From positions 33,628 through 97,627 of the forward strand of contig JADNRX010000206.1 in the NCBI GenBank assembly GCA_015501595.1: a stretch of 64,000 bases of DNA, read 5' to 3'. Under the pieces are notes generated by a model. That model was not told the origin of the DNA. It did not search any database and was given only the letters and a program-made list of their open reading frames with translations. Every line of letters starts with the position of its first letter. Position 1 is the first letter of the stretch. Shown piece after piece: positions 1 to 12,366 of the stretch. The position numbers and the translations under genes were made by a program. The DNA is from Hymenopellis radicata (Eukaryota > Basidiomycota > Agaricomycetes > Agaricales > Physalacriaceae).

Positions 1-631
1 TTCGCCTCCACTCAACTAACCGACCTCAGACGTCTGCTCAGATGTGCCTCGACATCCAGTCAAGCTCGAAAAGACGTGTCAACCATGTCGAAAGTACGAT
101 GGCGGCTTCTCGGTCGAGAAGGAGTTACTGTCCCCCAACCATCCACTACTCACAAGTTTCTTCTCCGCCCAAGGATTCCGGACCAGTGCTAAAATGGTCC
201 AGACTCATCAACTACGCCACAGGCTTCCGTGTGTTGCCGGCACCTCCTACTGCGCGCAGACCGGAGCTCCAGCATCAGCACTATACAACCTTGGATCCAC
301 GGAAGAGGAAGCGGAAGCTAATGACGAGGCTAGGACGATTGCAACGACGATTCTGGAATGGATGAGGACTCCGAGTCTTCCCGCGCGCAGAGCTAAACCC
401 AGGTGATCCTGATTAGTAGGCTCTAAGTTGCGCGCAAGTCGCGTTTTTGAGCGCGTTTTCAAGCGCGTTTTCAAGCACGTTTTCGGGTGCGTATTGACGG
501 GATGTGTGCGGGAATGTGGTTGCCCGCCAGTCGAAAGACTGGCAGTGGAGACTCTTCTTATGCCATGTACCGTTAGCCGTAACGCAATGATTACATTCTT
601 TGCGCTTATCTTTGGCCGAAATCTCTGTGTT
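1..631. other. no supportable gene
   Basis: Only short overlapping reading frames are present and none resembles a known family. Around 430-480 there is a small run of near-repeats of the form GCGTTTTCAAGC. It could be the edge of a gene lying mostly outside the window. Confidence 0.4.
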
Positions 632-1010
632 TTGACTTAACCCAGGTTGGAAGCTTTTTCGCTCCCTGAACTTGGTCAAAACACGCCTCAAGTTCTACTT
701 GCTACTTTCTTCCATGCTTATCCCTCCTTGGCCTGCAGACGAATTGTTTTCTGGATACAGGTACTAATGTGCATGTCTGATTCCGCCTGGTGCCCTGTGT
801 ACCTCCAGCGTACGCCTCTGTATTTTGACTTGACCCAGGTTGGAAGCTTTTTTCGCTCCCGGGAAGTTGGTCAAAACACGCCTCAAGTTCCGATCGCTAC
901 TTTCTTCCATGCTTATCCCTCCTTGACCTGCAGACGAATTGTCTTCTGGATACAGGTACTAATGCGCACGTCTGATTCCGCCTGGTACCCTATACCTCCA
1001 GTATACAAAT
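632..1010. repeat. 193-base direct tandem duplication
   Basis: Two adjacent, diverged copies of the same sequence. The motif CCCAGGTTGGAAGC occurs near 641 and again 193 bases later, and both copies run through the same blocks to a CTGGATACAGGTACTAAT stretch. The copies differ by scattered substitutions and small indels, so the duplication is not recent. No gene is recognised in it. Confidence 0.8.
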
Positions 1011-1865
1011 CCACTCGCTATTCATGTTGCAAACTTGCATGCCTCGACTCCGACAGTCTATGTTGCTCAGGATTCAGGAATGAATGTCCCACCCGATCCC
1101 CTCCCCTCAAATCTCAGCTGTGGATTATTTCCAGACCGTCTCTTTGATCGAGATCTTCTCTCAGAGTTACGGTGAGTAAATAAATGGGGGGTGTAGGGAG
1201 GGAGGGTGGGATGTTTATCAGGTATTGAGCTTAGACTCGGAGTTGGAATGCCCACCTCCAAAGGAGTCACTATTGCAACATGAGCTGCGGAAACTGGTGT
1301 GCAGTGGGGGGTGACAGAGATATTGTTGAGTTTGAGATGAGAGAAGGTGGCGGGGACGGCGATGAGGGTAGGAGGTGGCAGCACTGATGAGGAGGAGAGG
1401 AAGGAAGGAGATGGGTTCTGATTGCTGAGTCTGTGGAGGATGATAACCGGACCCTGTTAACGACAGTGGTCACGCTTATCATCTAAATCGTGAACGCATC
1501 AGAATGGGAGAAGGAGCAAGGACAGCTGAAGACTTGGGACTGGTGATGATGGTGGCTAGTGCATGTGACACTGTCCTCCAGATGTCATTCATCAGAAGGA
1601 CAGCTACATAACATTGGCCAATTTTTTGTCGGGCATCCCCGACTGCTTTTCTTTCACTCTCGCATGTCCTGACTCACATGTGGGGGGTATTGTAAGGATT
1701 CGTAGTATGACACTCGTAGTGTACATGTGTGTCAGTACGTTAGCTTACATAATTGCCGTATCTTGTTCTCTTACTTTGTGGAACACTCGGACACCCCGGA
1801 CGCGCCGTGCGGTCCCGTATGAAGCTACGCTAAGGCTTGCTCTACTCGGCTGAGCATCCATACAC
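1011..1865. other. no supportable gene
   Basis: Ordinary base composition with only short frames. I see no family motif or convincing splice pattern. Confidence 0.4.
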
Positions 1866-2960
1866 TGGTTGCAAAGTTCGGATTTTTTAGGGTTTTTTTA
1901 AAGTTAAAAATCTTATAGATTTTAAATACTTTTTTTAAGCTAAAATTTTATAAATAAAATTCTTAAATGTTACACTTGAACTTGTGATACTAAAAATTAT
2001 GTAAAATCCCAAATTAAGTTCATGAATTTCATTTAGAGTATTTCTTGGATTTTTCACCTATTTTAGAAGGGTAGAATTAGTATAAAAAAATTTGAATTCA
2101 GAGTTTCAAGTTTTTAAGAAGAAAATTACTAATTAAAGGCAATGATAATATTACTGAAAACAGCAGTATTAAATCCAAGAGGCAAATTATAGATTTTCTA
2201 AGAATTTACTTAAGTATTATTTATAGATATTAATTATATATATATTTAGTAAATTATAAAAGAATTAATATATACTTTCTTTGCAACAGAATTTGCACCA
2301 GTGCAAGATAAAAATCCAAAATCCAAAATACAGATTTTTTTAGATAAACAAAGAATAAGAAAGGTAGAAATAAAATATGAAATACTGCAGTCAAAAATCT
2401 AAAATTTATTATAGAGATTTATTTTAGTTTATTGACTTTAGAATTCGGAATGTATTAATAGATGTTTATTAGGAAAATATTATAAATATATTCAGTATTA
2501 TTGTTAGCTGAGAAGATTAGTAAAAAAAGGATTAAAAAATCTAAATTCATATATTTCAGATTTCTTACTTTAAAAAGAGTGAAAAATTATAAATAAAGTA
2601 ATAAAAAAGATAATATTATATATAGAAATAATTATAGTGAATATGAATATTTGAAATTCAAAAATGTAACGCAAAATCAAGAACAAACATAGTATTAGAC
2701 CTGGATAATACCTGAATGCATCTACACAAAGCAAGCATCGATATGGCTCTGCACCGACTCTGTGAATGAAATTGGTAATCATATTTTGACAGGTGTTATA
2801 TAGCTTCATTAATTCTGAAGATATAGTTCTGTATTCTTGCAGATTTTTTAGAGGACACAGGTCTAGGAAGTTGCCACAGGTAATCAGGAGGCAGATAAGC
2901 AAAAAATCTAAGTTCCGACTTGTGGCATGCTCTAATGCAGGAATGAGCGGATTTTTATAT
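1866..2960. other. AT-rich block
   Basis: The composition changes abruptly to long A and T runs and TATATA stretches, unlike the flanking sequence. The one longer frame inside it, on the minus strand, is low complexity and looks accidental. The block ends exactly where the 91-base minisatellite begins. It could be an old decayed mobile element or a structural AT island. Confidence 0.7.
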
Positions 2961-2990
2961 AATACTGTACTAACATGACTGTACATTGCA

Positions 2991-4505
2991 TCTATCAGCC
3001 CCCGGATTGGTAATCCGCTTGTCCGGATTGTGAATCCGAGTCCAGAATTCACTTCAGACACAGCGCAACACTCGTAGTGCGTGTATCAGCCCCCGGATTG
3101 GTAATCCGCTTGTCCGGATTGTGAATCCGAGTCCAGAATTCACTTCAGACATGGCGCAACACTCGTAGTGCGTGTATCAGCCCCCGGATTGGTAATCCGC
3201 TTGTCCGGATTGTGAATCCGAGTCCAGAATTCACTTCAGACACAGCGCACACACTCGTAGTGCGTGTATCAGCCCCCGGATTGGTAATCCGCTTGTCCGG
3301 ATTGTGAATCCGAGTCCAGAATTCACTTCAGACACAGCGCAAACACTCGTAGTGCGTGTATCAGCCCCCGGATTGGTAATCCGCTTGTCCGGATTGTGAA
3401 TCCGAGTCCAGAATTCACTTCAGCTATGGCGCAAACACTCGTAGTGCGTGTATCAGCCCCCGGATTGGTAATCCGCTTGTCCAGGATTGTGAATCCGAGT
3501 CCAGAATTCACTTCAGCTATGGCGCAACACCGTAGTGCGTGTATCAGCCCCGGATTGGTAATCCGCTTGTCCAGATTGTGAATCCGAGTCCAGAATTCAC
3601 TTCAGACACAGCGCACACACTCGTAGTGCGTGTATCAGCCCCCGGATTGGTAATCCGCTTGTCCAGATTGTGAATCCGAGTCCAGAATTCACTTCAGACA
3701 CAGCGCACACACTCGTAGTGCGTGTATCAGCCCCCGGATTGGTAATCCGCTTGTCCGGATTGTGAATCCGAGTCCAGAATTCACTTCAGACATGGCGCAC
3801 ACACCGTAGTGCGTGTATCAGCCCCCGGATTGGTAATCCGCTTGTCCGGATTGGAATCCGAGTCCAGAATTCACTTCAGCTATGCGCACACACTCGTAGT
3901 GCATGTATCAGCCCTCGGATTGGTAATCCGCTTGTCCGGATTGTGAATCCGAGTCCAGAATTCACTTCAGCTATGGCGCAACACCGTAGTGCGTGTATCA
4001 GCCCCCGGATTGGTAATCCGCTTGTCCGGATTGGAATCCGAGTCCAGAATTCACTTCAGACATGGCGCACACACTCGTAGTGCATGTATCAGCCCCCGGA
4101 TTGGTAATCCGCTTGTCCGGATTGTGAATCCGAGTCCAGAATTCACTTCAGACACAGCGCACACACTCGTAGTGCATGTATCAGCCCCCGGATTGGTAAT
4201 CCGCTTGTCCGGATTGTGAATCCGAGTCCAGAATTCACTTCAGACACAGCGCAAACACTCGTAGTGCGTGTAACAGCCCCCGGATTGGTAATCCGCTTGT
4301 CCGGATTGGCAATCCGAGTCCAGAATTCACTTCAGACACAGCGCACACACTCGTAGTGCATGTATCAGCCCCCGGATTGGTAATCCGCTTGTCCGGATTG
4401 TGAATCCGAGTCCAGAATTCACTTTAGCTATGGCACACACACCCGTAGTGCATGTATCAGCCCCCGGATTAGTAATCTGCTTGTCCTGATTGGGAATCCA
4501 CACTC
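2991..4505 (+). repeat. 91-base minisatellite, about 17 copies
   Basis: Units start near 2993, 3083, 3172, 3263, 3355, 3448, 3541, 3629, 3721, 3811, 3901, 3991, 4081, 4172, 4266, 4356 and 4450, with the last one partial and diverged. Each unit holds two short palindromes, CGGATTGGTAATCCG and CGGATTGTGAATCCG, followed by GAATTCACTTCAG and then a CTCGTAGTGCGTG segment. Copies differ by single-base indels and by a few alternating variants (for example GACACAGCG versus GCTATGGCG), as expected from unequal exchange. Frames across the array shift at the indels, so it is not coding. Confidence 0.95.
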
Positions 4506-4509
4506 AGAA

Positions 4510-5880
4510 TCCAACTCTGCTTGAGCTCGCACATGATGTTCTGCTTGACTCCACAGTACGGGGAGGTTCAGCCGTCCTTCCTTCCATTCCTCGAATGCTG
4601 CGAGTGTTGATGCCCAGTGAAAAAGCCGTTCAGGTGTGTCCAGGTATCCACGGAATTGACAAGGCAACGGTGAAACCCGTCGATGCCTAGTCTGACCTGA
4701 ATAAAAACGCAAATTTTCGCACCGTCATTCCAGGAATCGCAAGCTTTTCATGCTAGATTCTCACGGTTAGTGGCAAATCCTGGGCCTGGGCAAATCACAG
4801 CGGTTCTGCTCGCAGGCTGCTTTTCATGCTTGCTTTTGGATACACTCAACCATAGAAATAAAATGAAACAGTTGTATTCCTCTACTAGTACTGTGGATAG
4901 AATGGTATCCGAGTGTCTTACGCTACAAAATGAAAGAAAGGCCTTCAATCCTATCCCATCCCATACCCGTGCTGCCGTGCATCCCATTGGCAGCGACGTC
5001 GTCTATCGGCCCCCTCGTATCTGGGCTGTATTCATTCGCGCTGTGTGGTGTTGGACTCGCGCGCGCGACTTGCGTTCTGGAGCGGCGTTGACGATGTCCT
5101 ATGTCATTCCTGGATGAGTGTTAGAGATATACTTGGCTCATAACGAGACACGCACCTTATACCAGAGTGGCCGCGGCCACGGCAAGTCGGTCGTACTTGC
5201 AGTCGAGGCATCCACGTCAAATTTTTGGGCAGCGCGAGCGCTCCGGAAATGCTGGTTGACAACCTCTGGTCCATGTCTAGACGTCTATTAACAGGGCTTG
5301 CTTGCATGCCACATCCGCGACGTACCAATAGGCGGAGAGCATTTGAGTGAATGTGAGAGCGTGTAGAGGAGGGAGGCGGGCGCCGACAAGGTGAGGGAAG
5401 GGAACAAAGTGCGAAGTTGATGACAAAAGAATTATATTCAAAAATCGAACGACATGCCCCTAGCCAGCATGGGACTGTGCGAAACCCATTACAGTACCCT
5501 GGCCAAAAAAACCACTCAAGTGATGGCAAGGGAGAAAAAGACCGTGAAATTTTGAAGAGATGATGAGACCTGGTAAGAGCGCGTGGACCAAGGTATCACC
5601 CGGCTGATCGTGTCGATACCTGGACACACCGGAACGGCTTTTTCACTGGGGTTGATGAGGTGATTGAGGTTGGCTTCACGTTCCGGGCTTGATGCCGATT
5701 TTGGAGTGCTGCAGGTGGGATATTGGCGCCTTATGCACCACGAACATTTAGAACAGAAGTAGAATACATTTGAGCGATGTAGATACGTTATGCAACGAAC
5801 TTATATGAACTAAGTCCGTTGCCAGGCACAGAGCCCCAACTTACCGCATTTGGACTTACCACATTTGGACGTCCCGCCAT
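4510..5880. other. no supportable gene
   Basis: Several frames of 70-140 codons exist on both strands, but none has a recognisable family motif and they overlap each other. I see nothing else definite in this stretch. Confidence 0.4.
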
Positions 5881-5884
5881 AGGC

Positions 5885-6265
5885 GGGAGCGAAATTTTTA
5901 CCGTTTTGGGCCATCTGACCCTGAAATTAAGGTCTGTGATGTGTTATGGAAGGGGATAAGTTCGGTTCGGAGGCATCACAAAAAATGTCCAAACCTAGCT
6001 AGGCCTAGTTAGGATCGCCACCGTAGCTATGCCTGGCTATGAGGTGCAATCCTAGCTAGGGCCTAGCTAAGTTGGCCTGGCGTAGTTAGAACCTAGCTAA
6101 GAGATAGCTAGTACTTACTGAGTCCCTAATCTCATCCTAACTTTGATATTAGTTACGGTGGTGTTCGTAACTCCGCCTAGCTACGAATGCCATCATAAGT
6201 AGGCATAGCTAAGAGATAGCTAGCGCGTACTGAGTCCCTAATCCAATACTAACTTTGACATACTT
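5885..6265. repeat. CTAG-rich short-repeat patch
   Basis: The stretch is full of variants of CCTAGCTAGG and GCCTAGTTAGG, many of them self-complementary. A longer direct repeat, AGCTAAGAGATAGCTAG followed by an ACTGAGTCCCTAATC block, occurs near 6090 and again near 6207. The dense palindromes suggest a decayed small inverted-repeat element, but I could not define its ends. Confidence 0.6.
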
Positions 6266-6379
6266 GGTCCCTCGGTTGCGTATCATTTCCCAGTAATACA
6301 GAAACAAGGTTGGTTTCAAGGCCAAAACAACATCTACATTCCCGACTGATATAAAGTATAGACCAGTCGCGTGGAATAC

Positions 6380-7629
6380 TCAACGCCTGTCGCACCTTCT
6401 CCACTCGCTTTCTTCCTCGCTGCTCGATGCCGCATCATCATCCTCACTCCCTTCATCCTCGCCCCGCAAAAACCTCTGGTATACATGATCCTCATCCTGC
6501 TCCTGCTCGCGATGAGATGCTTGAGGAGGTGGTGCCCGTCTCTGGTCCAACACTGATCCTGTTCTCCCCATCACCGCGAGTCCCGCCCCGATACTCACTC
6601 TCCCAGCCGCCCTCACCCATCTAAACGTCTCCCGAAGCCGTCCCCTACTGATACCCACCACGCCAGTTATACCAACCACTACATTGCTGTCTGGGGTAGG
6701 TATCTCGATCTGCTTCACCTCGTTGGTCCACCCACGTGTTTCCCTTCTACGCCTGGTAGTGTTCGTGAGCATCCGAGGACGAGCGCCGACTGGCGATGTC
6801 GTGCGACGACGCCCGCAACCTCATTGCCCCAACCTCTGAGACCCGTCGCTTCGAGAGTCGCTGTACCCACTCTCAACAGCAGCACGCCAAAATCTTCTTC
6901 CCAATCTCCACCCGCGTTAAGGCCCAGAGGACGCGATATAGTCGAAAGAAGGATGAAGCTGCTGCACTGAACCTTTCACTTCCACCCGCATGTGCAGTCG
7001 ACGGCTGACTATTGTCTTCTCAGGTTGATGTCTATTCTGCCGGAATGCAGTTGATAAGGAGACGCCTCTGTTCAAAGCCTGAGCGCTGGAAGCCGCAGCT
7101 TGTCCACCGAAGAACTTAGTTAACGGATTCACGGCCGACGTGGGAGGGATTGTAGAGGCAAGATGCGCATCATCAAAGCGCCTTCCTGGCATGATCGACG
7201 ATAGCCTGTATTCGAGTTCGCATCAGATTGACGCGACTCTGTCGTTGGCTGGTCTGGGTGTGGGTGTGTGCGGCGTCGGAGATCGAAGTCGAGGACATCT
7301 GTTAGAGCTCGCATCACTCTCTGGCGTCTTACTAGACCCCGTCGTTTGGATGGAGTAACGGTTGGAGAAGACCGTGGTGTTTTTGAGGCGGCGAGGATGA
7401 GTATGGTAGTGGTGTTCGGTCCCGTCCGGGATCCAAGCAGAGAAGCGTACACACATAGTGGTGCGCCTTCTAAATGTACGCGCCTTGAGGTAGTCAATAA
7501 AAGAGAGGAAATCAATAATGGTGAAAGGAGGGGGTGACCCCGGTCTCTTTGTCCAAACTGCGCAAAGCCGTGTGAGTGAATGGGAGGACAAAGATGGCGC
7601 CTTTCACGCACATCGTCTTCAAACGCCAT
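6380..7629 (-). CDS. possible uncharacterised gene, acidic C-terminus
   Basis: This is a weak candidate built from minus-strand frames. The last exon (6772 down to 6380) encodes a segment with hydrophobic runs (VVVGITGVVGI and VSIGAGLAVMG) and then an acidic, serine-rich tail containing VYQRFLRGEDEG. Compatible upstream frames reach a start near 7629, but the splice joins are not established. I do not recognise the family with confidence. The acidic tail after FLRGE resembles the ends of some basidiomycete proteins of unknown function. It may be a decayed gene or a chance set of frames. Confidence 0.3.
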
Positions 7630-7639
7630 CAGCCGTGAC

Positions 7640-8085
7640 TAGTTTGGGGGGCGGCCGCCTTCGTGGGGTCATTGCAGTCGGCTGATCAGGGTGTAGCCTA
7701 GATCGAAGGGCCTATACTCGCTGTCGCGTCTTCCTGGGGTCAAAATAGTGGGGAAAGACAGCCTTGGAATGCCGTCGTAATAATTGCACTGCAATTGGGA
7801 ATGGGGAGTATAGTAAACGTACCTGACAGCGTAACCGGTCCAATTCGCAAACCCTAGGGGCTTCCTTTTCAAAGTGCTACGAAGCACAGCGACGACTTAA
7901 CGTCAACCGTTGGTTCCGTATCACAAAATATGCTGCCTGGTGTAGGGCTTACGCGTTCCAGGGCAAAAAATCTTCAAGACTGCAAACAGGCGACAGCCGG
8001 AACGAACGAAGAGAACCAGAAAAGACGGTAAGGACGGATGTCCTAAGACTCATTGTCCTGAGCGTCGCGCGAAGACGTGAACATG
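7640..8085. other. no supportable gene
   Basis: Intergenic-looking sequence with no recognisable feature. Confidence 0.4.
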
Positions 8086-8130
8086 GTCAGCATGGAAAAT
8101 GAGGCTGGCACTGCCACTTCCGGCGGCTAA

Positions 8131-8970
8131 ATGCCGCGTGCCGTCACGGATGCAATACATCCTGACCACCATCACCACCCACCAAACTCGTCAAATGCCG
8201 CCCTTCCGCCTGTCTCCGGCGGCGCGAACCGTCTTTACTTTCATCGCGATCCGTCTTGGCAGCGAATATCTCAAGAAAAACGTGAGTTTTACGCCTTTTT
8301 TATGCATTTTCACTTACTTTTCAAATTGCTCTCTACTTGTCTCACAAAACGAAGTTCCCGGATCCGTGGCGTCCTCAGCTGCGCTTTCCCGACCCCAGCG
8401 CGCCGCCTGTGACCTCGGAGGCCGCCCACAAGGCCGCTCATCGCTTGAGCATTGCAACAGGCCCACACAGGTGCGTGCAGATCCTGTTCCTTTGCCGAAG
8501 TAACCAGGTTTCGCAGTGAATCCCTCATTGCCGCCGTCGTCGCATGCTCTCCCCGCTCCCGCTACTCCAACGCGCTGCCCGTAGCCCGATATGCGCCGAT
8601 CGACGGCGAGAAGGGCGCCACTCGCCAGATTCCTTTCAAAGACGGTATCAGGTGCGTTATTCTTCGTATTTAAGAAAGAAAACTCACCATAATCCTAGCC
8701 CTTGCGACCTCCTGCTTGCAAATAAGGCGTTCCGCCCTGGCTCTTGTCCCCGTTCCCCGTTCACGATGCCGCCGCCCATACCAGCGCGTACACGCGCTCT
8801 CTCTGCGGCCTCTGCGCGACTCGGGGAGCTGCTAAAGACGCCAAAAAGGTCAGCATACCGTTCATTCCGGCTCCAGTCGACTCACCTTTCTGTTATAGAC
8901 CTGAATCCATCGACCAAATTCTCAACCCTACTGCCACCCACCTCTCCACTCGATCTTTCTTCGACTAGCT
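8131..8970 (+). CDS. possible uncharacterised spliced gene
   Basis: Three plausible introns with GTGAGT, GTGCGTG or GTGCGTT donors and AAG or CAG/TAG acceptors link short open stretches. One stretch reads SLIAAVVACSPRSRYSNALP and continues to a KDGI segment next to the third donor. The linked frame is proline- and serine-rich and shows no known domain. The start codon and the end are both uncertain, and a stop lies upstream near 8130. It is kept as a low-confidence candidate because the splice signals and the open phase agree over about 400 bases. Confidence 0.25.
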
Positions 8971-9105
8971 TTTGTACTTACAACATTTTGGCACATCTTG
9001 TACGCGATTTCGCAAAAAAAAAACATTCGATTATCCGTAATACATATGTTTTCTTCTTGAAAATGGAGTGAGTTTCGGACTGAGCAAAACGAAGCCATAC
9101 CTAAT

Positions 9106-11816
9106 CTATGGGTCTCCGTAACCGAGTTTGTCTATTAAGTCGTCTTCTACCTCACTCTCTTCACTCAACTCCTCGTCGTCGTCTTCATCGCTATCATCTG
9201 CAGTCGGTCGGGGATCATCGTCCTCAAAGTCTTCATTCTCCAAGTCACCGTCTTCTTCCTCCGTAACCCAACCGCCATCAATCTCTGGCTCAACTGCCGG
9301 ACCAGTCTCGTCCAAATCGATATCCTCCTCGTCCATCTTGTTCGCCGCACCTGGAACCCATGCGCCATATGCGCGGTCACATTGTTCACGGAAGATCTCG
9401 TAGCTTGATAGGTCGAACGATGTCCAATCCCGTTGCCAGTAAAGCGGTGAAACATGTCACGATCCACAAAACTGGAAATGCGAATTAGTAGGGACAAACT
9501 GTATAATTCAAAGGCTTACCTGTTCACGTAAAATCGAAACCAGTCTAGGTCGCCCTCGCTAGGTCGCCTGGCTATAGACTTGTACAGCTTGTTGTTCGTC
9601 TTCCGGCGAACGAAATTCGGGACGAGCTGCACAGCACGAAGCCCATTGTCCGGACTAACAAAGGCAAACGCCTCAGGATCGTTGGCGTCCGCAAATCCAA
9701 CTTGATAAAGCCGACGATGGACGAAACCTGCAGGCCGTGCTTCATCGAGAGCAAGCCAACGGATCCACAAGATCTCCAGATGGTGATATTTTCCTCCGGA
9801 TCCCGCGTGATGGAAAGTACGCGGGCATAATAGTAGGGGTGGGTGTTTTGATCGGCTGGGTCTGCGAGCATCATGATATCGGCTTTTGTCGCTGGTTAAT
9901 GATATCTTGCTGTCGGCGACGATCGTACGAGGTATAGTTGAGGCGCAGGACCTTGTGAAAGTACATCGTGTCCTTTTGATGCGAACTCGGAGGCGCTCCT
10001 CGTCTGAAAAGGACACGCCATCCGCAGGCTGAACACCCAGGCGCTCGAGAATATGGATGTGGAGCTTGCGAATGAAATTCTAAGTATGGTTAGTCAGTAT
10101 AAACACAGTATGTGCCGACATCAACATGCCTTGAGAGCGATGTCCTCTGGATCTTGCTGAGCAAACTCGAGTAGCGGCTGCGGGTACCTCTTGGAAGTCG
10201 AGATATGGTGGTGTGCTTTGGGATCGGAGGCGGCTACTTCTTCGATGCCTCTTGGTCTCGCAGCTGTGTCCTTGCGTTTGCCATCCTTCGTCCGTCCATC
10301 GTGGCCTCGAACCTCTTTCATCCATCGTTCTCGTAACTCGTCCTTTTCACGAATGATCCGCAAGCGCCGTTGGCGAGTCTCGATTTTCTTGATCTGGTGG
10401 ACAAACTTCCGTTTATTGGTACGAACTCGGTATGTCGTTTTAGGACGGCATGCTCGCACTCTCCCTATGAACAATGAGATCTGTACTCTCAACAAATGAA
10501 CGCCTTGGACTTACCGCCATCGTGCTATAACCATTTGTAGTACCAAACTCACGGATGCAGGCCGGCACATCTGGGATCGCGTGAATCTTGTACGTATCCA
10601 AATTGTACTCCGTTTTGACGGTCTTCTTACGTGGCTTCTGGGTCGAGGGAGCTGCAGTAGGAAGAGGGACAGAACCTGATGCGGTCGTTTGAGCCGCCCT
10701 GCGAGCCTCGCTGCGAACGCGAGCCGCGGCCTCCTTTGGCGTCTCCGTAGTCTCATACTTGGGGCAGACGCTCTTTTGGAAAAGGCGGAGGCCGTCCGTG
10801 AGACGGCGAGTAACAGCATCAAAGTGATGCAGGCTAGAGTCGGAGTGAAGATGACTCTTTGCGTGGGAATGCCAGGTGCAGCATTCAAAGAGGAGATCAT
10901 GGACGATTTATCGTCAGCGGGCTCGAGGAGGCCTTCCATGCAAGGGATGATGCACTATGGACAGTTAGTTTTTGAACGAACCCCAGAATAGAGACAGCCA
11001 ACCTGTAGAACATCCTCGTAATCTCGCGCGGCAAACTGCTTCATGTCCGACACGCGAGTGCGGAACTTTCGAATCGTAAACGCCCAGTGGTTGGTACTTC
11101 CTCGGAAACGCCCATTTGAACTCTCTAGCTTTCGGGGGAAGAGTATGTAAGATCCGGATGATATGAGTGAGACAAGGGCCAAATCTCCCATTCATGAGGA
11201 CGCCAGAGACAAAGAGCTAAAAATAATCTGCATCTGGGTCGACCTCCTGGAGAAATTCAGAAAAAGCATTCTGATATATCATCAGTACTGCTCAGGGAGC
11301 GAAATCTCGACACTTACGCCGCCAGAGGTTCCCTGAAGTAGTTTGTGGATGATCCTGCTCTTGACCGGTTTGCCCTTGTCAAAGATCCGCTTGCGTGCCC
11401 GCTCGACCAAATCGACAGGGCCGGCACTAATGACCAAGTCTGCTGGGGCAGCGGCAGCACATCCACGGCCATTCCAGAATCATAATCTGCTTGCATTGAT
11501 GGGGCGGATTGCATGGAGACATCCTAAGAACAGTTTAATTTAGATCAAGCAAAAAAATGAGCAAGAAGGACATACATCGGCTGGCTTCGCTGTTCTGTTT
11601 GCGCAATGTCTTCGCCATGTTCCTGGCCTTCGCAAGTCCTCCCTGTAAAGCTTTAGATGCCCTGGACTCTAAAGCTGAGGCAAAGAGACTTTTCCTAGAT
11701 GGCTTGGAAGACCTTCCTGCCATGAGCTCCAAATATTTCTTGCAGACCCGGTTGTGAGCGTTGACACTGACATGCCCATCCGACTTGAGCAGGGCATTGC
11801 AGTAAATGCATTTCAT
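9106..11816 (-). pseudogene. Plavaka-type transposase relic (C-terminal part)
   Basis: Scattered minus-strand frames follow the order of a basidiomycete Plavaka-type (CACTA-related) transposase. From the N-terminal side: a possible zinc-finger start with CIYCNALL and HNRVC (near 11816-11720); VSDMKQFAARDYEDVLQ (near 11060); EYNLDTYKIHAIPDVP and REFGTTNGYST (near 10600-10510); a basic stretch (10490-10150); DWFRFYVNR and FVDRDMFHRFTG (near 9540 and 9450); and a strongly acidic tail ending KLGYGDP at 9106. The core catalytic part expected between the zinc finger and the DMKQFAARD block is missing, and the frame changes several times. It is therefore a non-autonomous relic. The family was assigned from remembered C-terminal motifs, and parts of the join order are inferred. 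Confidence 0.65.
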
Positions 11817-11819
11817 CAG

Positions 11820-12250
11820 CTGCGACGTGAAGTCGGGCAGCTCTCTCGGCTTGCAGTCGCAGAGAAACCATCCCGACTTGTAGTCGAGTGATGGGGTGGT
11901 GGTGGGAGGGAGCGCAAAAAAGCCTGATTTGGCTCAGCCACGTGCTTCGGCTGCGCGGCAGAAAGTCTTGCAAACGTCCTTTCAATTTGCTTTCAATTGA
12001 AGATTGCACAACGAATAATTTCCAGACGGTTTAAAGATTCAGTGGAAAAATGTACATTAAATGTGGCATTCTGAGAGTACAACGTTCATTTAATAATACA
12101 AAAAAAATTTTAGAAACTTTTTCATAGTAGTCCGTGTGGTAGTACAGGCGCCCTTCTGAACTACAAAGCATCCGACGTAGTGACGCGCGAGCATATGCTC
12201 GGACTCATTAAGGAGCGCGATGCTGACATTCTTCATCATCCGTGTGGCGC
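11820..12250 (-). repeat. solo copy of the shared 3' module
   Basis: On the minus strand this segment carries the last coding stretch of cluster gene 1 (a decayed NESEH-LARHYVGCF region), then its 3' flank: the TTTTTTTAGAA block, CATTTAATGTACA, a CAATTGAA block and finally CGACTTGTAGTCG palindromes. No upstream gene body accompanies it. It sits a few bases from the start of the Plavaka relic. See the finding on the shared module. Confidence 0.85.
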
Positions 12251-12366
12251 CCTTTTAAATCATCCTCCTGGCGCCGACCACTAACTTGTTCACGTGTTTA
12301 TCCTTCAAGCTTCGCCGATAATGATCGCAATCTTGACCTCGCCCTCTATCCCATGCCTACAAAACG

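Noticed and set aside
2570..3061. 163-codon minus-strand frame in the AT-rich block
   Set aside because: Low-complexity isoleucine/phenylalanine translation typical of AT-rich non-coding DNA, and it runs into the minisatellite.
2991..4505. Telomere or classical centromere repeat
   Set aside because: No TTAGGG-type units; a single 17-copy array of a 91-base unit is too small to support a centromere call.
9128..9403. Plus-strand poly-serine frame
   Set aside because: It is the complement of the acidic (Asp/Glu) tail of the Plavaka relic.
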